Assembly: GCF_004339565.1 (NCBI RefSeq)
Contig: NZ_SMFZ01000001.1
Span: 1,922,001-1,986,000 of the forward strand
From: Pseudonocardia endophytica
Lineage (GTDB): Bacteria; Actinomycetota; Actinomycetes; Mycobacteriales; Pseudonocardiaceae
Direction: 5' to 3'
DNA: 64,000 bases
Below are positions 59,575 to 64,000 of this stretch, piece by piece. The notes under the pieces were generated by a model. It made no database searches. It saw only the letters and a program-made list of their open reading frames with translations, and was not told the DNA's origin. The position numbers were made by a program, and so were the translations under genes. Positions within the stretch are counted from its first letter, which is position 1. Each line of letters starts with the position of its first letter.

Positions 59575-61241
59575 CCGCGACGGTCGTCCCCCACCCGCCC
59601 GAGGTCGTCCGCGCCTACCGCGACGCCGGGCTCTGGGGCACCCGCACGATCGCCGACGAGCTGCACGCCGTCGCGCTGGTCCATCCCGACTCCGACGCCG
59701 TCGTCGCACTGGACGGGCGGGTGACGTTCCGCGAGCTCGACGAGCGCACGGACGCCCTCGCGGCCGGGCTGGCCGATCTCGGACTGGAGCCGGGCGACCC
59801 GGTGCTGTTCCAGGTCACGAACCGGCTCGGCGCCGTCCTCGCCTGGTACGGGGTGCTGAAGGCCGGCCTGGTGCCGGTGTGCACGCTGGCCGCGCACCGC
59901 GGGCACGAGGTCGGCGAGATCAGCAGGCAGGTCGGCGCGCGGGCGCATCTGGTCGAGGCCGGGACGCGCGGGATCGATCTCGTCGAGTTCGCCGCCGGTC
60001 AGCGCGACGGCCACCCGACGCTGCGGCACGTCCTGGTGCTGGGCGGCTCCCCGGACGATCCGCGCGGTGCCGCGATCGAGACGCTCGGGACCGGCATCGA
60101 CCGGGACGCCGCCCGCGCGACGGTCGAGCGGATCCAGGCCGGGCTCGACCCGGACGGCGTCGCCGCGTTCCAGCTCTCCGGCGGCACCACCGGCGTCCCG
60201 AAGGTGATCCCCCGGTTGCACGCCGAGTACTGGTACAACGCCTCGGCCTACGCCGCGTCGTGGGGCTGGGGCCAGGAGAGCAGGGTCGCGCACCTGATCC
60301 CGATCATCCACAACGCCGGCATCGTCTGTGCCGTGCACGCACCGCACAGCGTGGGTGCGGCGCTGGTGCTCGGCACCGCCGACCTGGACGAGTCGCTGCC
60401 GCTGATGGCGCGCGAGTCGGCGACCCACGTCCTGCTCGGGCACGGGCACTTCACGGCCGTCGACCATCCAGGGTTCGACGACGCCGCCGCGGCCCTGACC
60501 CAGGTCGTGCTGTCCGGGACGAAGGTCCCGCCCGCCCTGTTCGACCGGCTGGAGCGGCGCGGGCTGTGGTCCGGGCAGCTGTTCGGGATGGGCGAGGGGC
60601 TGTTCCTCACCACCCGTCCCGGAGCTCCGCGGCTCGCGCGCGCCACGACGGTCGGGACCCCCCTGTCCCCCGCCGACGAGATCCGGATCCTGGAGCCCGG
60701 CACCGAGATCCCGCTGCCCGACGGCGAGGTCGGCGAGCTGGTCTGCCGTGGCCCGTACACGCTGCGGGGCTACTACTCCACCGACGACGCGACGGAGGCG
60801 CACAACGCGGTCGCGTTCACCTCGGACGGCTTCTACCGCACCGGTGACCTCGCGTCGGTCCAGGTGATCGACGGCGAACGGAACGTCGCGATCGAGGGGC
60901 GGATCAAGGACCTGATCAACCGCGGCGGCGAGAAGATCAACGCCGAGGAGGTCGAGCTGTTGCTGCTCCGCCACCCGCGCGTCACCGAGGTGGCCGTCGT
61001 CGCGATGCCGGACCCCCGGCTCGGCGAGCGGACGTGCGCCGTGGTCGTCGCCGACGGCGGCCCGCTGACGCTCGACGAGGTGCGCGAGCACTTCGCGTCG
61101 CTCGACGTCGCCAAGTTCAAGTGGCCGGAACGGATCGAGCAGCTCGACGCGATGCCGCGGACGCTGGTCGGGAAGCTGGACAAGAAACGCCTGCAGGCCG
61201 AGATCGCCGAGGCCATCACCCTCTCGGGAGGACGCGCATGA
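59571..61241 (+). CDS. aryl-acid AMP ligase/CoA ligase (EntE/DhbE-like)
   Basis: The 556-residue adenylating enzyme has AFQLSGGTTGVPKVIPRLHA as P-loop, LIPIIHNAGI at the aryl pocket, GQLFGMGEGLFLTTR, FYRTGDLASV and GRIKDLINRGGEKINAEEVE, and the catalytic Lys of TLVGKLDKKRLQ. SGGTTGVPKVIPR with HNAG is the pattern of 2,3-dihydroxybenzoate or salicylate adenylases. It should activate an aromatic or heteroaromatic acid. It overlaps both neighbours by ATGA. Confidence 0.86.
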   Translation: MTATVVPHPPEVVRAYRDAGLWGTRTIADELHAVALVHPDSDAVVALDGRVTFRELDERTDALAAGLADLGLEPGDPVLFQVTNRLGAVLAWYGVLKAGLVPVCTLAAHRGHEVGEISRQVGARAHLVEAGTRGIDLVEFAAGQRDGHPTLRHVLVLGGSPDDPRGAAIETLGTGIDRDAARATVERIQAGLDPDGVAAFQLSGGTTGVPKVIPRLHAEYWYNASAYAASWGWGQESRVAHLIPIIHNAGIVCAVHAPHSVGAALVLGTADLDESLPLMARESATHVLLGHGHFTAVDHPGFDDAAAALTQVVLSGTKVPPALFDRLERRGLWSGQLFGMGEGLFLTTRPGAPRLARATTVGTPLSPADEIRILEPGTEIPLPDGEVGELVCRGPYTLRGYYSTDDATEAHNAVAFTSDGFYRTGDLASVQVIDGERNVAIEGRIKDLINRGGEKINAEEVELLLLRHPRVTEVAVVAMPDPRLGERTCAVVVADGGPLTLDEVREHFASLDVAKFKWPERIEQLDAMPRTLVGKLDKKRLQAEIAEAITLSGGRA

Positions 61242-61990
61242 CACCGCACCGGATCGGGCTCGTCGTCCCCAGCTCGAACGTCACCGTCGAGACCGAGGTG
61301 CCGGCGCTGCTCGCCCGGCACGCCGACGCCCGGTTCTCGTTCCACTCCAGCCGGATGCGCATGCAGGCGGTCTCGCCGGAGGGCCTGCGCGCGATGAACG
61401 ACCAGCGCGAGCGGTGCATCGACGAGCTCGGCGACGCGGGCGTGGACGCGCTGCTCTACGCGTGCCTTGTCGCGCTGATGGCACAGGGCCCCGGCACGCA
61501 CCGGAGCACCGAGGAGGCCGTCACGGCGCAGCTGTCCGCCGCCGGGCAGCACCCCGCCGTGCTGTCCAGCGCCGGGGCGCTCGTCGAGGGACTGCGGGCG
61601 CTCGGTGCCGTGCGGATCGGGCTCGTCATGCCGTACCTGCGTCCGCTCGCGCAGCAGGTCGTCGCGTACCTGGAGGCGGAGGGCTTCGAGGTCGTGGACT
61701 GGGCGGCGCTGGAGGTCGGCGACAACACCGAGGTCGGCTGCATCGCCGGCGACCGCATCCTGCGGGCGGCGCGCGACCTCTCCCTGGACGGAGCGGACGC
61801 GCTGGTGATCTCCGCGTGCGTGCAGATGCCCTCGCTGGACCTCGTCGGGCCGGCCGAGGAGGAGTTCGGCCTGCCGGTGGTCTCGGCCGCGACGGCGGGT
61901 GCGTTCACGCTGCTCCGCCATCTCGGACTCGCACCGGAGCTGCCCGGCGCGGGGCGCCTGCTCGCCGCAGGGCAGGTGGCCGCGCGGTGA
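61238..61990 (+). CDS. maleate cis-trans isomerase (Asp/Glu racemase superfamily)
   Basis: This 250-residue protein has IGLVVPSSNVTVETEVPALL, FSFHSSRMRMQAVSPEGLRA, the first catalytic Cys in LLYACLVALMAQGPG and the second in VISACVQMPSLDLVGPAEEE. AGAFTLLRHLGL ends the domain. These match maleate isomerases, which convert maleate to fumarate, and differ from arylmalonate decarboxylase. It implies that the pathway passes through maleate, as in nicotinate/2,5-dihydroxypyridine breakdown. It overlaps the ligase gene by ATGA. Confidence 0.86.
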   Translation: MTPHRIGLVVPSSNVTVETEVPALLARHADARFSFHSSRMRMQAVSPEGLRAMNDQRERCIDELGDAGVDALLYACLVALMAQGPGTHRSTEEAVTAQLSAAGQHPAVLSSAGALVEGLRALGAVRIGLVMPYLRPLAQQVVAYLEAEGFEVVDWAALEVGDNTEVGCIAGDRILRAARDLSLDGADALVISACVQMPSLDLVGPAEEEFGLPVVSAATAGAFTLLRHLGLAPELPGAGRLLAAGQVAAR

Positions 61991-61998
61991 GGGCCGCC

Positions 61999-62004
61999 TA
62001 CGAT
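61999..62004 (+). promoter_or_regulatory. predicted leaderless -10 box of the TetR gene
   Basis: TACGAT is followed by 8 nt before the ATG at 62013. No ribosome binding site is present, so the TetR gene probably has its own leaderless promoter in the 22-bp gap after the isomerase gene. Confidence 0.48.
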
Positions 62005-62012
62005 CGTCGGCC

Positions 62013-62729
62013 ATGAGCAGTGCACCGCGCGGCACCGGCCGCGGACGGGCCGGCACGGCGCGCCGCGAGCTCGTCGAGAACGAGCTCTTCGAGCAGGCCA
62101 CCCGGCTGTTCGCCGAGCGCGGATTCGCCGGGACCAGCCTGCAGGACATCGCCGACGCACTGGGCATCACGCGCCCCGCGCTCTACTACTACGTCAAGAG
62201 CAAGGACGAGCTGCTCGCCCGGCTCGTCACCGAGGTCACCGACGGCCCGCTGAACGAGCTGAACGACCTCGTGGCCCGCGAGGGCGGCGACCCGGTCGCG
62301 ATGCTGCGCGGCGTCGTCCAGGTGATCGTCCGGCGCCGCACGACGCAGCCCGCCCGGTTCCGCCTGCTCATCCGCTCCGAGGCCGAACTGCCGGACGAGC
62401 TCACCGAGGCGTACGCCGAGAGCAGGCGCGCCGTGCTGAAGGTGATCACCGGCATCGTCGACGACGGGGTGCGGGCCGGTGTGTTCCGGCCGGTGGACGC
62501 CCGGATGGCGGCGCTCGGCGTGCTCGGCATGTGCAACTGGGTGGCCTGGTGGTTCGACCCGCACCGCCGGGGCGCCGACGCGGATGCGGTGATCGCCCAG
62601 TTCGCGGACATGGCCGTCGGGGCGCTGCACCGCACGGAGCACCACGCGCTGGACGGCGAGGGACCCGGCGCCGCGCTGAAGATGCTGCGCCAGGACCTGG
62701 ACCACCTCGAGAGGATGCTCGACCTCTGA
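62013..62729 (+). CDS. TetR-family transcriptional regulator
   Basis: This 238-residue protein has the HTH FEQATRLFAERGFAGTSLQD followed by IADALGITRPALYYYVKSKD. The C-terminal domain includes FRLLIRSEAELPDELTEAYA and LGMCNWVAWWFDPHRRGADA, the TetR_C_17-like pattern seen in regulators of aromatic and acyl-CoA metabolism. It lies inside the monooxygenase-ligase-isomerase cluster and probably controls it. Confidence 0.87.
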   Translation: MSSAPRGTGRGRAGTARRELVENELFEQATRLFAERGFAGTSLQDIADALGITRPALYYYVKSKDELLARLVTEVTDGPLNELNDLVAREGGDPVAMLRGVVQVIVRRRTTQPARFRLLIRSEAELPDELTEAYAESRRAVLKVITGIVDDGVRAGVFRPVDARMAALGVLGMCNWVAWWFDPHRRGADADAVIAQFADMAVGALHRTEHHALDGEGPGAALKMLRQDLDHLERMLDL

Positions 62730-62752
62730 CTCCTGACTCATCCGTCGAACTG

Positions 62753-62782
62753 TTGACGTAAGCGTCGAGACCCGCGTACCGT
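62753..62782 (+). promoter_or_regulatory. promoter of the VOC operon
   Basis: TTGACG (62753-62758), 18 bp and TACCGT (62777-62782) match the promoter at 29845-29874. The leader ends with CAGGAGGCGGAC before the ATG at 62821. CGTC/GACG half-sites around the -35 may form part of an operator. Confidence 0.6.
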
Positions 62783-62820
62783 CGACGTCAGTTCGGCAGG
62801 ACCATGCGCAGGAGGCGGAC

Positions 62821-63465
62821 ATGACGGAGCGGGACCACCGCGTACAGGGCGTCGACCACGCCGCGTTCCCCACGTTCGACCCGGCGGGGACCGTCCGGTT
62901 CTACCGGGACGTCCTCGGCTTCCCGGTCGTGCACTCGATCTGCGCGGCGGGCTGGGGCCCGGAGGACCACCCGGACTTCATCCACTTCTTCTTCGACATC
63001 GGCAACGACGACCGTCTGGCGTTCTTCTACTACTTCGGCACCGACCCGACGATCGCCGGCACCCGGACCGCGAAGGGCGACGTCTACGCCCGCTTCGGCG
63101 ACGACGTCCCGGAGTACTTCGTGCGCTCGCGGCACCTCGCGATCCACGTCGACTCGGAGGAGGACCTGCTGGAGTACCGCCGCCGCCTCGACGAGAGCGC
63201 GTGGCCGGTGGAGATGCAGATCCGGCACGAGACGATCGAGTCGATCTACACGCACGACCCGAACGGCTACATGTTCGAGATCACGCGGGCGATGCGGCCG
63301 GTCACGCCGCAGGAGGACCTGGACGCGGAGCTGACGATCGACGCGCTGCTCGACGTCGTCGCCGAGCCGGAGCCGACGTTCGGCAAGCTGCTCGCGCGCA
63401 AGGCCGAGCTGATCGTCGAGCGGGCCGGAGCGTGGGAGGAGCAGCAGGCGGGAGCGGTGCGATGA
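62821..63465 (+). CDS. VOC-superfamily (glyoxalase/extradiol dioxygenase-like) protein
   Basis: This 214-residue protein has the 2-His-1-Glu metal site of the vicinal-oxygen-chelate fold: VDHAAFPTFDPAGTVRFYRD, RHLAIHVDSEEDLLEYRRRL and NGYMFEITRAMRP. It may cleave, isomerise or dehydrate a hydroxylated ring or ring-opened intermediate. A C-terminal helix of about 50 residues is extra. GGAGG precedes the ATG. Confidence 0.82.
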   Translation: MTERDHRVQGVDHAAFPTFDPAGTVRFYRDVLGFPVVHSICAAGWGPEDHPDFIHFFFDIGNDDRLAFFYYFGTDPTIAGTRTAKGDVYARFGDDVPEYFVRSRHLAIHVDSEEDLLEYRRRLDESAWPVEMQIRHETIESIYTHDPNGYMFEITRAMRPVTPQEDLDAELTIDALLDVVAEPEPTFGKLLARKAELIVERAGAWEEQQAGAVR

Positions 63466-63710
63466 CCGTCCTCTACGTCCTCGACGTCCCGGAGAACACG
63501 TCGGTCGCCAAGGTCGCGGCCGAGGACCCGGCGGTCACCGTGGGCCGGATCGGGCCGTACTTCGCGATCAGCTCCGACGGCGCAGTCGTCGTCGACCGGC
63601 GCTCGACCGACTGCCGGCACGCCGTCTGGTACTCCGCGGTCGCCGGCGTCTCCCGGGACGCGCACATCACCCAGCACGACAAGGACGCGCTGCGGGTGGA
63701 ACCGGTATGA
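63462..63710 (+). CDS. small conserved-looking protein of unknown function
   Basis: The product is 82 residues: MTVLYVLDVPENTSVAKVAA then VTVGRIGPYFAISSDGAVVV and SRDAHITQHDKDALRVEPV. It has no recognised motif; an alternating beta pattern suggests a compact alpha/beta fold. ATGA overlaps join it to the VOC gene and to the hydrolase gene, so it is a real part of the operon. It may be a small binding or accessory subunit. Confidence 0.65.
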   Translation: MTVLYVLDVPENTSVAKVAAEDPAVTVGRIGPYFAISSDGAVVVDRRSTDCRHAVWYSAVAGVSRDAHITQHDKDALRVEPV

Positions 63711-64000
63711 CGGCCTCCACCCGCGGGCTCGGGGCGGGTCGCTACCTCGCGGCCGGCGAGCGTCCGGAGTCGACGGTCACGTCCGTGCACGAGCTGGCCA
63801 CATCGGACGGTGCGACGGTCCGTGGTGTCCTGGCCACCGTGCCCGGCGCGACCACGGTGGTCTGCCTGATGCACCCGCGCCAGGACGTCACGTTCCACGC
63901 GCTCGTCCCGTTGCTGCTGGCCACCGGCGTCGCGGTGTGGACGCAGCACACCCGGTCGGTGAACAACGACCTGACGCTCGTGCACGAGCAGGCGCTGCTC
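63707..64000 (+). CDS. alpha/beta hydrolase-like protein, N-terminal part
   Basis: The frame is open to the window edge (98 codons). VTSVHELATSDGATVRGVLA, TTVVCLMHPRQDVTFHALVP and VWTQHTRSVNNDLTLVHEQA match the N-terminal strands and oxyanion region of alpha/beta hydrolases found in catabolic clusters. The nucleophile elbow lies beyond the edge. ATGA overlap with the preceding gene. Confidence 0.72.
   Translation, partial: MTASTRGLGAGRYLAAGERPESTVTSVHELATSDGATVRGVLATVPGATTVVCLMHPRQDVTFHALVPLLLATGVAVWTQHTRSVNNDLTLVHEQALL

Noticed and set aside
1-64000. CRISPR arrays, tRNA or rRNA genes, prophage or plasmid origin features
   Set aside because: No regularly spaced repeats, cloverleaf-like segments, rRNA stretches, integrases or replication genes were seen. 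A covariance-model search for small RNAs was not possible here.

Overview
The window is chromosomal DNA of a very GC-rich actinomycete. The family content fits Pseudonocardiaceae, perhaps Pseudonocardia: a mycofactocin-type SDR, four luciferase-like flavin/F420 oxidoreductases, an Rv1733c-like membrane protein, PucR, IclR, GntR and TetR regulators, and many GTG starts with GTGA/ATGA overlaps. The genus is inferred from gene content only. No rRNA, tRNA or CRISPR array was seen. The only trace of a mobile element is a truncated IS21-like N-terminus at the left edge.

Layout. (1) 0.4-7.5 kb: a flavin oxidoreductase and a mycofactocin-type SDR; a CBS protein and a stand-alone molybdopterin oxidoreductase; a cupin followed by a GAF histidine kinase and LuxR-type response regulator. 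(2) 7.5-15.9 kb: a compact cluster with a sulfatase/LtaS-like membrane enzyme, a GTP cyclohydrolase II paralogue lacking the usual active-site Tyr, a creatininase/ArfB-like hydrolase, a flippase-like protein, a GT4 glycosyltransferase, a degenerate 6-pyruvoyl-tetrahydropterin synthase homologue, a dehydrogenase and a CDP-alcohol phosphatidyltransferase, followed by an ECF sigma/anti-sigma pair. It looks like an uncharacterised pathway that opens GTP and builds a glycosylated, lipid-linked product. (3) 16-22.5 kb: a three-subunit formate dehydrogenase whose catalytic subunit is a selenoprotein; an in-frame UGA with a clear SECIS hairpin is visible. A LysR regulator is upstream. (4) 22.6-28 kb: aldehyde dehydrogenase, FmdB zinc ribbon with a His-rich tail, a hydroxyacid-oxoacid transhydrogenase-type iron alcohol dehydrogenase and an AttM-like lactonase, resembling the gamma-butyrolactone to succinate route.

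(5) 28-35.9 kb: Rv1733c-like protein, PucR regulator, a TetR-controlled operon (flavin oxidoreductase, TetR, NTF2-like), an acyl-CoA ligase with another flavin oxidoreductase, and an ACAD10-type phosphotransferase. (6) 36-39 kb: a membrane Ser/Thr kinase with a beta-propeller sensor, and a ComB-like phosphatase. (7) 39-48.5 kb: a catabolic regulon with flavin oxidoreductase, 3Fe-4S ferredoxin, MHS-type transporter, Rieske protein, two ACMSD-type amidohydrolases, SRPBCC protein, FCD-GntR regulator, RraA-type aldolase, alpha-hydroxyacid oxidase and SMP-30 lactonase. The same 13-bp palindrome lies in its two divergent promoter regions. (8) 48.5-53.3 kb: methyltransferase, quinone-oxidoreductase-like protein, MetE-like protein, and an IclR/SnoaL pair behind a double operator. 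(9) 53.4-64 kb: HyuA/HyuB hydantoinase-type ATPase and partner with a fused zinc ribbon, then a divergent operon with a salicylyl-CoA-hydroxylase-like FAD monooxygenase, an aryl-AMP ligase, a maleate cis-trans isomerase, TetR, a VOC protein, a small unknown protein and a truncated alpha/beta hydrolase. This is probably a pathway for an aromatic or N-heterocyclic acid that ends in fumarate.

Other features: two copies of a dispersed palindromic repeat that supply the stop codons of two unrelated genes, two large hairpin repeats near 49.7 kb, and several promoters whose -10 box lies 6-8 nt before the start codon, which predicts leaderless mRNAs. All alignments were done by eye.
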